Assembly (NCBI GenBank): GCA_028023455.1 | Contig: JAQFVV010012395.1 | Location: forward strand, 6,448,001 to 6,512,000 | Direction of reading: 5' to 3' | Origin: Epiperipatus broadwayi | Taxonomy: Eukaryota; Onychophora; Udeonychophora; Euonychophora; Peripatidae | Length of the DNA stretch: 64,000 nucleotides | Shown here: piece after piece, positions 35,976 through 47,340 of the stretch | Layout: each line of letters begins with the position of its first letter | How positions within the stretch are numbered: position 1 is the stretch's first letter | Made by a program: the position numbers and the translations under genes | Notes under the pieces: model-generated | Databases searched by the model: none | The model's input: only the letters and a program-made list of their open reading frames with translations | Told to the model about the DNA's origin: nothing

Positions 35976-36496
35976 CTAAAACCGAAAAAAAGCCATATGT
36001 TTATATAATAAGCCCAAATTATTATTCATAAAAACTGAACAATATCAAAAGTTATCAAATTTATTTCATTAATGTAAAAATCTTTTAGAAAAAAATTTTT
36101 TTTTTTATCAAATTATTAGTCCTATTTTCCATAATAAAAATAATTCAACATCAAAGATAACAGATCAACTAATTTAAAACTGTAAAATCAAATCGTTTAA
36201 CTACTCCAGCTTATACAATACAATGAAACCAAGAGAAATTCTCCATTCTAATGTCATCTACTATCAGCTAGAGTAATTAGTGATTACTATATGCATAACT
36301 GCATTACTTTCAATTCTTAATCCCAAACCAAAATTTAGTCTAGCAATGAGAATTTAAATGCAACTGGTGATTACTGATTAATCAAGCTTACAACAGATGA
36401 CACTTGAGTAGACAACTGTTCTTGTTTAATCTGAGAATATAAACTGTCTCCTCTCAAAAAGCATATTAAAGAATTTACAAACGAGGTTAATTTTAC

Positions 36497-36554
36497 CTTC
36501 ATATAGATCTCCTTTTCTTTCTGCTTCTACACCTTGAATGAAGAGTTTGGCTGC
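36497..36554 (-). CDS. FBXO9: FBXO9 exon b (start of TPR-like segment)
   Basis: 58 bp, 19 codons plus one base, with acceptor ATTTTAG and donor GAAG/GTAAAA. It reads AAKLFIQGVEAERKGDLYE, matching the family's ARELFLKAVEEEQNGALYE. With exon c it completes the characteristic helix-turn-helix of the FBXO9 TPR-like repeat. Confidence 0.95.
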
Positions 36555-39500
36555 CTAAAATATAAATAAAACAATCTATTAAGACTTTATATTTGATAGG
36601 ATTATTAAAGAAATGGAATTTAAAGTAAATAATCTCCAGATATATACTAATATCTTTTAAGACAAAAATGTTTATATTTCACTAAAAAAATATGTATTTT
36701 TGTTTTATTTTAAAACAGTAATTTATTGATCTATAATATTATGATAACAACAAATGCAAAACTAAAAAATAAAAGTGCATGTATAACATAAAATAATGGC
36801 TATTTGACGACTACTACAAAACATATTAAGAAGCTTGGGAAAAGCAAACTATAAAAATCCATAGATTTCAGTCTAATAATTTAATAGATGTAACATTAAA
36901 ATAAATAACTTTACAGCAGTATAAGCAATTAGAAAAATATATAAGTTAAAACTAGATAATTATAAAATAGACATTACAGAACAGCTACCTTCTGAATTGT
37001 AAACTATGAAATTAATTAAGATTCACTATATTGGTTTCAGGGAAATCTTTTTTATCTCTTCCATCAAATCCTTAAATATCGTAAGTGTCAACTCAGATTT
37101 AGATAAAATCTTATTTTAGATAAAGATGATTTTATGTTTTATTTGAAATTGTAAATGTTATGATATACATTATTACTAAATGAGATGATTTTAATAATCA
37201 AAAAAACATATATATAACTATATTATAGCTTGACAAGAATTCCAATGATCATATATATTTATGTGTGTGTATTTATGTATGTAACATAGGTCAAGAAGGT
37301 TGTTGAACTATAGGAATAATTAATTACAATTATAGGATTACACAGACTTCCTTTATTAAAAGAACAATCTTTCTTCTTTGGGATTCTTAATATTCAATTG
37401 AGAATCCTTTTGATATTTTCAAGTCCTTTTTGAAATGTTGAATGGAGTCTCAAATGGATATTAAAAATCTAAAAGAAGAAATGCTGATTCTTTTAGTAAA
37501 GAAAATATGTACATTTCCACATTTATAACTAATTATTTCTATAGTTCATTAACATTCTTGGTCTATATTAAAGGTGTATATAATATGGAGCTTACATTTA
37601 TTACATATATAATTAATGTTTATTTTTTTCAGACTTAAAACAAATAGTCACAAACACTAGAAAAAGACTATACTAATTACTTTGATATCTTCAGTAGTAC
37701 ATTTAATAGTAAGAGAGTAAATGTTAATTTTAAGTCTTAAAACTATTTATTTGAGGCATATGAATATATAAAATCAGATGTTAAAGAAAGGGCTTCATCA
37801 ACACCTGCATAAAAATATTAGATATACTTTCATGTCATTAATATTAAAATCTATATTAGAAGTTACTATGTGACCTAATAAAAAATGATTAATAATTTCT
37901 CATATATTTGTAAAGAAGTTGTAAATCGGTACATAATCAAACATATGCTATGTAATATAAAGTGTTACTTATTTTATTTCAAAATGAGATATAAAGCACA
38001 GTCATGTATGTATTTCCTTTTATGCAATAAATAAGCACACACACAAATACATTTTAATCAATTGGAATATTAATTTAATTTTTTATATACGCATGTGCTT
38101 GAGGTTACAGCCTTAATGAATATTACTTACGTAATCAATGTGCGTTTAAATAAATGAATATAACATAACTAATTACTATTCTATTAAAGAACTGAAATTT
38201 ATATGTTAGAACATTTAAAAATCTTCTGAAAAGCTTATTGTAATATATATATATCATCAGCAAAACATCATATGATTATTACTAGTAACTGGTGACCACT
38301 GATTACTCAAGTTTATATAGATGACTCTGAAGTAGGCAAAATAAATTATTGTTCCTAGAAGATAAAAATATATATTCTATAATATTTAATCTTGATAAAC
38401 AGTAGTAATTCACTTTACATTGGTACTGTCAATCAGGTAGTTCTGGCTTTTGACGGAGAGAAGTCCTGGATTATAAGAGGCACTTTTACAACATTGAATT
38501 TAAAATCCAATTCAATCTGCTTGTTTGGATATTTTGGGACTGTTTTGGCATTATCAACTGTCAAGTAATTATTAATTTTTACATAAACTGATCTAGAGAT
38601 AAGTGTTGTACAGTAAAAAAAAGTTCTATTAATGCAGATTTAAAAAATGAGCTAGGAAAGTCATGTGAGGGTTTATTTTGGTATTTATAATAGCTAACCT
38701 CTCAAATTCAAATTATGATAATAAAAAAATAATTAACAGTTATAAATTCAAATTCATATTAATTAAAGTAAGCAATAAATTATAGCAAACAGGCAGTGAG
38801 CTCGCATTAAATAAAACAAAAATCACATAAGTGAATTGCTTATTATATATATATTATCAAATGCTATTTAATCTTATATATAGATAGTTTGTTGTTTGAT
38901 TATAAAGTTATTAAAATGAGTAGCAATTAACTCCACCTTTGTAAATTAAATTACAAGTTGATTTAAGTGAGATTTTGTAGCCATCTCTTCTGATTTAAAT
39001 TTCATGCTCATTGGTATTATTGTCTGGTTTAATCATCCATGTAAAAAAAGAATGTAAGTGATTTCATTTGACGACATTACACTAAATTTAAAAGAGCATT
39101 TAAGTTAGTAGTTATTTATCTGATTATATTTTATAATATATATATATATAGACACATATAACTGCTCTATAAATACATTTTTAATGATGAGACTTTAATC
39201 TTATAATGGATCCTCTATCAATAATTTCAAATTTACAATGAATGTATATTATCCATATTATACATTTTATCTTTAGACTACCTTAAGACAGTATATGAAT
39301 AAAATTTCCTCTTTATTATTATTGTATTCTAAAAAATTTACATATGACACAGATAACTTTGAATGTATTAAAAGATCATATATGCTAATAAGGATAGATT
39401 ATGCAGGACTGGGTTAATATAACCCCCTGAAATACTCTAGTATATATGCCAGCAAATTTAATATGTAGTAGTTGGCATAGTGTTAAGACATTATACTCAT

Positions 39501-39584
39501 ATGTACATATGTAAAAGTCTCAGTTAATGGTAATATGTGTAAACACAGACTATACTAGATTACTATGCATGCGAAGTAGTCAAT
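36555..39584. other. Intron b/a, first part: no feature seen
   Basis: AT-rich, with scattered AT dinucleotide runs (for example near 39140). No coding homology or paired termini were seen. Confidence 0.45.
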
Positions 39585-40719
39585 TCACACAAACTGCAGA
39601 TTATCTGGACTTGAGAGATTACATAGAAATTTCTAGATGTTTATTTATATATTAATTTTGCATGTGAATAAACTTGTGTGGCTAAATTTGATCTGCTTTT
39701 GCTTTGTTAAAAAAAATTTATTGATGCTACTTAGCTGGTATTGCAAAAATACCCACAAGATACAGCAATGTTACAAAAATTACTTATTCTATAACAATTC
39801 AAATTAATCACATAAACAGTAATCAAAATATTCCAATCTATTTATAACAGTCCTTATTTCAATGTTATCTTAAATTAAATCATAATAGCTGATAATGACA
39901 CATCTGTTTTTATTAACTAATATCAACTTTTTTTTTAATTGATCAGATGAAAATAATTAACAGTAATTTGCACATACTTAGTCCCAATAAATGACAATAG
40001 TGACTAGCAAACAAGTATGATCATTCTAACTTAAAAAAAAAAAAAAAAAAGGAGAGAAAGAGTAAAAAAAAAAAAATCTACTCTAAAAATGAGTTTTGCA
40101 ATAACTATACAAACTAATGTGATTACTTGATATTTTTTTACAATGCTGTCTTTTAATTTCTTCAGCAGAAATTTTTTTTTATTGAAATATGTCAACAACA
40201 TGTTTATTATGACTCTTCAATGTAATTGATTATTGGCATATTTTCCTAGTAGAAAAAAAATCACATCACACTTCTCTAGTATGCCTTTGGGATAATCTTT
40301 ATGGTGTAAACAAATCCACTTTTCCCATGAAAACTACGCTCACATTCACTATAAAACATCCTTTTAAGAATATTTATGTACTGACATCATCTAATATTAA
40401 ATATTGAATGTCTTTAGAAAAATATAACTATTTAATTTTTCAGTTACATTCAACTGTTAGTAATAGCACACAGGTTAGAATACGCACAACATTTCGGGTG
40501 GCATTATTCTCCTATCTTCTTCAGATGTTGCTGGCCTAAACAGTTCCAGTACTAGTATGGAGATCAAACCTGGACTTTTAGATTTTTGAATATTGAATTT
40601 TAAGGCAACATTTCAACCAACTAAGCCATTCTGCCAAAGGCAACAGTCAGTAGAAATTTCATATATTTATCTATGAGATTTCTCCTGATTTCTCTACTTT
40701 TCCCTAAGAGTAAAATTAA

Positions 40720-41040
40720 TTAATGGTTTCCAAATATTATGATAGTCACACTAGGTTGACTTATGGGATTATTTGCCATTATCAGGTGAGCAGCTTCTTT
40801 GAACTTTCTTCTTTGTACCTTTTCCTTTCTAGCCAATATTTTAATATTTTCCCAATCAAACATATGTTCATTGGTACATACATGATCTGCTACTTTAGAC
40901 ACATCTGTTTTCTCTCTTCTAATTATCAGTTTGTGCTCTTGCAATCGATTTTCAATGAGGTGACTAGTTTCACCAATAGATGTCCTTCCACATCCACATA
41001 GTATTTCATAGATGCAGTTTTTGGTTTTTCAGCATTTCAA
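40720..41040 (-). pseudogene. PLE GIY-YIG endonuclease fragment (minus arm)
   Basis: Reads NCIYEILCGCGRTSIGETS, then HLIENRLQEHKLIIRREK, SKVADHVCTNEHMFDWENIK, ILARKEKVQRRKFKEAAHLI. It fits the PLE pattern Y.I.C.CG..YIGET...L..R..EH......S.VA.H....H.F.W.....L......R...EA..I. In PLEs this domain nicks target DNA for retrotransposition. About 100 residues are open, but the RT domain upstream is missing and the Tyr of YIG is Ser, so it is defective. Confidence 0.85.
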
Positions 41041-41179
41041 GTTTAGGCTTTGTAGATGTTAGAATTCCTCATAGTGTGGTATGACTCTGATTGCAACCAA
41101 TATAACATCAGAACAGTAATCAATATAGCATCAAAACAGCTTCCCAGAGCTATACCATATTACAAGGAATTCTAACATC

Positions 41180-41450
41180 TACAAAGCCTAAACTTGAAAT
41201 GTTGAAAAACTGTATCTATAAAATACTATGTGAATATAGAAGGACCAATATTAGTGAGACTAGTCACTCCATTGAAAAGTGATTGCAAGAGCACAAACTG
41301 ATGATTAGAAAAGAGAAGCAATGTATTTAAAGTAACAGACCATGTATTTACCAATGAACATATGTTTGATTGGGGAAATACCAAAATATTGCAGAGAAAA
41401 AAAAATACAAAGAAAGTTCAAAGAAGCTCCTCACATGACAACGGCAAAAT
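41180..41450 (+). pseudogene. PLE GIY-YIG endonuclease fragment (plus arm)
   Basis: Inverse partner of 40720-41040 with more damage. NCIYKILCEYRRTNISETSH precedes a frameshifted EHKLMIRKEK region. The Cys-Gly and YIG positions are altered. It is nonfunctional. Confidence 0.78.
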
Positions 41451-41554
41451 CTAGGTCTGGAAAACACTAATTAACTTTTCTCTTTATAGAAAAGTGGAGA
41501 AATCAGGAGGAATTTCATAGATAAATATATAAAATTTCTAATGATTGTTGCCTT

Positions 41555-41640
41555 TGGCAGGATGGCTCAGTTGGTTAGAGCTTTACCTTAAAATTCAATA
41601 TTCCAAAAAACCTAAAGATCCAGGTTTGATTCCCATGCTA
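41555..41640 (+). repeat. tRNA-like pol III promoter in PLE tail
   Basis: TGGCTCAGTTGG (41563-41574) matches a pol III A-box and GGTTTGATTCC (41623-41633) a B-box, 48 bases apart. The minus arm has the same segment, decayed, near 40560-40640, and a third copy is at 58350-58420. It is not a functional tRNA, since the cloverleaf does not close. It suggests a SINE-type head fused into the element's 3' tail. Confidence 0.6.
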
Positions 41641-42618
41641 GTACTGACACTGGTCAGGCCAGTAACCCTTGAAGAAGAGAATAGAATAATACCATTGGAA
41701 ATGTTGGGTGTATACTTACGTGTGCTGTTACTAACATGTGAATGTAATTGAAAATTTAAACAAAGTTAATTTTTTTAAAGACATTCAACATTTAATATTA
41801 AGATAATGGAAGCAGTCCAACATATAAATATAACTAAAATGCCATCCTCACAAATCTTCAGGTAAACATCCTTTTAGGAAGTCTTGCAGTGTTCATTCGT
41901 TTTACATTTTGCCATTATATTTTTAACATTTTACGGAGCATTCTTAAATGAAACTTTTCCAATGCTTTTACACTGTACCAATAGGATATTCAAGTTTCAT
42001 ATCCACACAATAAATTAGATGAAACAACCGTTTTGTATACAGCTAACTTAGTTGCTATATTTATTTCTCTGTGGTGAAATACTCTATCTTATAACTTGTT
42101 ACAGACAGTAGCAGTTACAATGGAATCTGTGTTCTGCCTCATAATCTAAGTCCATATTTTTACTTATAAAACTACCAAAGTATTTAAATTTAATAACCAA
42201 ATAATGCTGAGAATTTTTCTTTTTTCACTGGCCAATAAGAAATGTTAGTTTTTTGAACATTCCCTAATAAACCAAAGTCTGTGTATGTTGCATTCAAAAT
42301 ATTAAGCACTTTCTGACGATTGACTTTTCAATGGTAAAATAGCATTTTAATTAATTCCAACAAAAAAATTCTACCATCAAACCTGTATTGTATTTTGACC
42401 CCTGTTTTATAGGTACAATATTTTTAATCTAAAACTTTAGATTTTCTAAGCTTCCCTAGATTAATGATTTTGCCAAATCAAAAAAATGTAATAATTCAAC
42501 AACATACCTCATAAACAAGGCAAAACTCTCTCCATACAGTAGTGCCACCCTGTGCTAAACAGAGTAATCAATGGATGCCAGAAGGCTTGTGCATAAAATC
42601 CCTATCTAATGCCTACTC

Positions 42619-42677
42619 ATCCAATATCCCCAGACTAGTTTCTGGCTTGAGGCCATCATCAGTGAGGAGCTTTGGAT
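42619..42677 (-). ncRNA. Type-I hammerhead ribozyme, fully paired stem II
   Basis: Minus strand: CTGATGA, TGGC-CTCAA-GCCA (four base pairs, with a T-A at the base instead of the usual A.A), GAAACTAGTC, and stem I TCCTCA/TGGGGA plus ATCCAA/TTGGAT. This is the most canonical copy in the window. Confidence 0.78.
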
Positions 42678-42703
42678 CTGAAAGCTAGGTGCAGTGCTCT
42701 CAG

Positions 42704-42762
42704 ATCCAAAGCTCCTCACTGATGATGGCCACAAGCCAGAAACTAGTTTGGGGATATTGGAT
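42704..42762 (+). ncRNA. Type-I hammerhead ribozyme, fully paired stem II
   Basis: Inverse partner of 42619-42677. CTGATGA, TGGC-CACAA-GCCA, GAAACTAGTT: the cleavage triplet is GTT, which still fits GUH. Stem I is TCCTCA/TGGGGA (the T after GTT starts the 3' strand), then ATCCAA/TTGGAT. Confidence 0.76.
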
Positions 42763-43059
42763 GAGAGGCATTAGATAGGGATTTTATGCACAAGCCTTCT
42801 GGCATCCATTGATTACTCTGTTTAGCACAGGGTGGCACTACTGTATGGAGAGAGTTTTGCCTTGTTTATAAACAATTATGTGCTAGTATGAGATAGTGAT
42901 CATGTGATGCTTAGTGGTTTAACATACCTCATATCCCTATTTTTTTTATAAACCTCCCACATCTTTAAAACCCTATATTTTTTCCTGAAAATGTAAAAAA
43001 ATATTAAATATTATAATCATAATGTGACTGTCTCAGTTTATTGATAACATATATTTCCA

Positions 43060-43170
43060 ATAGCAGTCCCCTTCATCCTACTCTTAAGCATATCTAATGA
43101 AAGTCTGAATAATCAGTGGATACCAGATAGCAATTCTATACTATCTACATTCTCTAAGCAGTTTCTGGTT
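43060..43170 (-). repeat. Decayed hammerhead-repeat fragment
   Basis: AATCAGTGGATACCAGATAG and AGCAGTTTCTGGTTTTTGTC are corrupted versions of the family segments around the ribozyme. The core is not recoverable. Confidence 0.45.
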
Positions 43171-43229
43171 TTTGTCCTAAAAGTATATATATAAAGTTGT
43201 CAGCTCTATAATTATGTGAGTTTTGGCTT

Positions 43230-44285
43230 GACTTTCTCTCTCTATAAGTAGAAAAGTGGGCATAGATTATGAGGTACAATACAGACTCCATTGTAACTGC
43301 TACTGCTTAAAACAAGTTAAAAGATAGAGTATAACTATTGCAACTTTGTTAGCTGTATACAGAGCTGTTATATTATCTAATTTATTGTATGGAAGTGAAA
43401 CTTGGACATCCTTTTGGTGCAGTATAAAGGTATTATAAAAATTTCATTTAAGATGCTCCATAAAATTTTAATACAATGGTAAGATCATAAAACCAATCAA
43501 CATATAAAATGAATAAACAATTCTAAAAAGGTTGTTTTATAGAAAACATAAATGTAGTTTTCATGGAAAAGTGGATCTGTCTACATCATAAGGATTACCT
43601 CAAAGGCATACTAAAGAAGTTCAATCTCATTTGTTTCTACTGGGAAAATATGACCGAAAATAGAATATTGAAGAGTCATAATGAACATGTTGAGATATTT
43701 CAGAAAGAACAGTTTTCTGTTGACGAAATTAAAAGACAACATTGTAAAAAAATATCAATTAATCAGATTGATTTTACTGCAAAACTGATTTCTGGAGTAG
43801 ATTTTCTTCACTTTTTCTCTCCTTTTTTTTTTTTTTAAATTGGAATGGCCATACTTTTTTACTAGTTGATGTTATTATTTATAAGTGTTATGTATCTGTA
43901 AATTACTGCATCTGATCAATAAAAAAAAAAAAGAATTGATATTAGTTAATAAAAACAGATGTGTCATTATCAACCATAATGATTTAAGATAACAATGAAA
44001 TAAGAAATGTTATAAATAGATTGGAATATTTTGATTACTGCTTATATGAATTAATTTGAATTGTGATAGAATAAATAATTTTTGTAACATTCTGTATCTT
44101 ATGGGTATTCTCGCAATACCAGCTTAGTAGCATCAATAAATTTTATTTAACAAAGCAAAAGCAAATCAAATTTAGCCAAACAAGTTTATTCACATGCAAA
44201 AGTAATATATATATTTAAACATCTAAAAATTATTATGTAATCTCTGAAGTCCTTTAACAGATTTATTAAATTCACAGAAACCAAG
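43230..44285 (+). mobile_element. LINE 3' fragment, plus copy
   Basis: The plus strand encodes, with stops, VDYEVQYRLHCNC then LLYGSETWT (43375-43410), the conserved block after the RT fingers/palm in RTE/Jockey/CR1-type LINEs. It continues to a 90-codon open stretch (43563-43838, MEKWICLHHKDYLKGILKKF...) and a 3' region matching 40370-39585 inverted. It has no poly-A end that I can pin down. It is nonfunctional. Confidence 0.78.
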
Positions 44286-46002
44286 TGATCATCCATTTAA
44301 GTTAATTATAAAACTGCCTCATATATATATAAAATTTGTTTTTAATGAGAGTGGACATTAGATTACTTTAAGTTTAGTCCAGCTATTGAGGAATGGTAAA
44401 ATTATAAAACCACTTCTGACATTTACAATTTTTTTTCTTGAGTCATTACTAATAAGAATAATAAAAACAATAAAATAATATACATGTACACACTTATAAA
44501 GTATAAACATATAAATATATATCTATGTGCTTACAGTCTCGAGCCAATTCAAATTTTACCATTCTTTACAAGCTTGTCTAGACCTAAAACAATTTCATTC
44601 ACATTTTCAGTGGACTTATAGGTGATACCCTTTTAATATTAAGATGAATCAATGGATGGTTATTTTGGTTTTGGATTCGTGTTAGATGATCATTTCCAAC
44701 TTTCAACCCTTTATGTTATAAAAATATAATATTGAATAACTTTAACAAAATTACCATTCTACATATAATACTAAATAAACTATCACAATCTTTTCTCTTT
44801 ATCTATTCTTTATGAGTCAAGCTGTGTGATGTCAAATTTTTCCATAGGCTTTTCAATGATGTTTTTCCTCCTAAAATTTTTCTTTATATGATAATTAAGT
44901 GTTCTGTAATGTCATAGTATAAAAAAATTTCCTATTCGCCATTTTCTGCTGACATCAACTGTTGCAAATAATAAGTGTGAATGATAATAAAAGCCATTAT
45001 TGACTAACGTATAAAACTAAACAGGCTTTCCATGTATATGCTTTCTTACGCATAGAAAGTTATAAACTGCAATAGTTGTAGCCAATGTAGAATAGAAATA
45101 AATATATCTAAGAGATATCTTATTATCACTGAATCCACATTACTTATCCAATGTAAGTTTTTATTAGCATATATATAGTCTATTTAACAAATATTTAAAA
45201 AAAGATGTGCCTTTGCTGTTGAAGAGTTAAAGGAAAAAGGAAAAGGCATTCCAATCATACTGGATACTATGCAAAACATATTTAGTTGCAGCGGAGGAAA
45301 ATCAAGTAACTGAAGTATTGAAATTGACAGAAAATCTAGTCCATATTATAGGTAAGCCACAATTATTTCAGAGATCACTAATATTAATAAAGAATTAAAT
45401 AAGCTTCTACATGGAATTGTTTGGCCAACCATTGAGGTAGTCATATTAACATAAAGGAGAATAATCAAGCAGTTACAAAAACTGATACTAGTAAAAAATT
45501 TCAAGTCAAAAACATCAATTTATTTTACTAAATTAATAAATAATAAATACATACTAATTAATGTAACTTTTTGGCCTTCTATGATGTCCCTCCTTTTTTC
45601 AATTCTCTATACACTCAATATTTCTTTCTATATATTAATGTGATCAGTGATATATATATATATTGCTTAATAAAAATTTCCCATTCTTTTATAGCTGACA
45701 TTAACCATTATGAATAACTAATTTGAATAAAGATATAACTCACTACTGTTCTGATGAAGAATTAAGCAGGATTTCTAAACATAGATCTTTTAAACATAAA
45801 AACTACTGGCTTCATTTAAAGAGAAGTGTTTCCATGTCACATCACTAAATTAAACTGCTGTTTCCCCAATAAAAGCATAATATTTATTGTTACAACTGAT
45901 AATAATGTTTTTCATTAAATTTGGAAACTAAAAACATATTAAATATATATATTCTTTTAAATCTATTTCTTAAATTTCTACATAAATGTGATAATGAAAT
46001 AC
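44286..46002. other. Intron b/a, last part: no feature seen
   Basis: AT-rich intron between the LINE copy and exon a. Confidence 0.45.
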
Positions 46003-46218
46003 CTGTTCTTCTGAACCACTCGAGGGCGAAGCTTGTCTCGCTGATATAGCATTATCGGCTTCTGGGAGAGGGAGCACTGTCTTATTGTAATTAGACTCTA
46101 ATTCTTGCCGCCACTGTTCTCTGAAGTTGTCCAGCTCGCTATTTGGCAAATGGTCAACCTCTGTGGGGGTGTCGTCGTCAGTGTCAGACCCAATGGGTGC
46201 AATTATATTTTCATTGTC
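46003..46218 (-). CDS. FBXO9: FBXO9 exon a (acidic N-terminal region)
   Basis: 216 bp, 72 codons, phase 0 at both ends, with acceptor TTTATTAG and donor CAG/GTATTTC. It begins DNENIIAPIGSDTDDDTPTE and contains LDNFREQWRQEL, which aligns with the family's LQMFRAQWMFEL near the N-terminus, then a Ser/Glu-rich linker SPSSGSEEQ. There is no ATG at its start, so at least one exon with the initiator Met lies upstream. I found no convincing candidate between 46219 and 64000. Confidence 0.9.
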
Positions 46219-47340
46219 CTAATAAATTAAAAACAAAAGTCAGAAACCTACATAAAAAATTCAACACAGTTGAAAATATGTTTAAGTTACATAATAATGT
46301 ATCATACCTTTTACAAAGATGTCTTCACCAGAAATATGCTGTGTAAATGCATATGTGAGTATTTGCATGTGGTCAGTCTTGAATGAAAAACTATCTATCA
46401 ATACATATATACTTTTTTTTTTAACTAAGTGATCCCAATATTTCAACTGCTAACCTACACTGGTTGCTTAATCTTTATTAATATCAGATTTATTAGGAAA
46501 AAGTGTTTTTCTTTATTCATAAAATTAATCTAAAATAATACACAAAAATAAAATACAACCCACACATACATATATAATATTGTGCAGTTCAAATTCTAAC
46601 ACCGATTATAGAGGAAATCTAAAATATTCTTGCTGAAACAGAAGTTATTTTTAATATATTAAGTCTGAACTTATAAAAACAAATTCATAATTATATATTT
46701 ATTTTATTTTATTTTACCTGGTTAATTGTAAAAGTTGTGACATATATATCATTTAGTTTTAATCAGAAAATTATATACTTTTGTTACACAAACATTCCAA
46801 CAGTCTACACTTTCTAGAAAGCTGGCAATTTTTCAAGAAACTAAGGTTTCTTATAGTTCAATTAGATAAGTTCTTTGACATTGAGCAGTTTTCTGTGTTA
46901 TTTACAATGGTGGTAGATTGACAGGTGCGAGAGTCAAAAATTCTTAGATCAAATGAAGTTTGACCTGTCACTGCCAATGCTTGAATATCATAAATTTTTA
47001 AGTAATGAACCATTTGATCAGCTCTTTTTCAACTTAGGCTATCTTGAATTTGATGACTGACAAAACATTTCATTTTTATAAAAACCTATTCATTTATATA
47101 AACAATTGGACATCTCTACTGAAAAACCAAATTTCAATTGTTCTCAAACACAGTGATAAGAAACATCAATTCAATGGCATGTGAATTTTGCTAGAGATAG
47201 CAGAAACATTCATGTAGAAAAGGATATTATACAATTCCCGTACTATTCAATACCAAATTTATGTAGTTTTTTTAAGTGTCTTTAAATACTCAGCCAAAAT
47301 TCATTGTAAAATACTTTTATAGCCTTGAGTTTACTGTTAA
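46219..47340. other. Upstream intron, no feature seen
   Basis: AT-rich. It was searched for an upstream FBXO9 exon on the minus strand and none was recognised. Confidence 0.45.

Larger units (their letters stand above)
40371..41863. mobile_element. Penelope-like element, inverted pair, 1.49 kb
   Basis: Inserted in the LINE copy with a 17-bp duplication carrying one difference, AAACATCCTTTTA(A/G)GAA, at 40354-40370 and 41864-41880. Two roughly 690-bp arms (minus arm 40371-41060, plus arm about 41165-41863) are inverted copies around a spacer of about 100 bp. Each arm has, in its own direction, the C-terminal GIY-YIG endonuclease region of a PLE, then a tail with a tRNA-like A/B-box pair and a hammerhead-like motif. 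The reverse transcriptase is absent. Inverted, partly tandem arrangements are typical of PLE insertions. Confidence 0.82.
39585..42330 (-). mobile_element. LINE 3' fragment, minus copy (split by PLE)
   Basis: Homologous to 43230-44285 in inverse orientation. From 42330 down to 41882 it encodes the decayed end of an RT-type polyprotein, where the equivalent of LLYGSETW is readable as FIVWI.NLN. After the PLE insertion (40371-41863) it continues from 40370 to 39585 through the 3' region. Stops and frameshifts are frequent. Confidence 0.75.
42501..42933. mobile_element. Hammerhead foldback repeat, 407 bp, head-to-head ribozymes
   Basis: Bounded by an exact 13-bp duplication, AACATACCTCATA (42501-42513, 42921-42933). 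Two inverted arms of about 170 bp (42517-42687, 42695-42868) form a nearly perfect hairpin, followed by a tail ending GCTTAGTGGTTT. Each arm carries one complete hammerhead motif. Confidence 0.88.
844..46218 (-). other. FBXO9: FBXO9-like gene, partial (nine exons, overview)
   Basis: Nine minus-strand coding exons join in phase into 364 codons. The order is acidic N-terminal region (about residues 1-72), TPR-like helical segment (73-125), linker (126-163), F-box (about 164-210), then the C-terminal region (211-364). In known animals FBXO9 is the substrate receptor of an SCF (SKP1-CUL1-F-box) ubiquitin ligase, with TTI1/TEL2 and mTOR signalling among its human targets; that role is family knowledge. 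Intron lengths in gene order are 9448, 521, 112, 7907, 2581, 4543, 6127 and 13044 bp. The ATG exon and the last roughly 60 codons were not found, so promoter and 3' end probably lie outside the window. The large introns hold nearly all the transposons. Confidence 0.93.

Noticed and set aside
41563-41633. A tRNA gene
   Set aside because: A- and B-boxes are present, but no acceptor stem or anticodon arm closes. It is a tRNA-derived repeat, not a tRNA.
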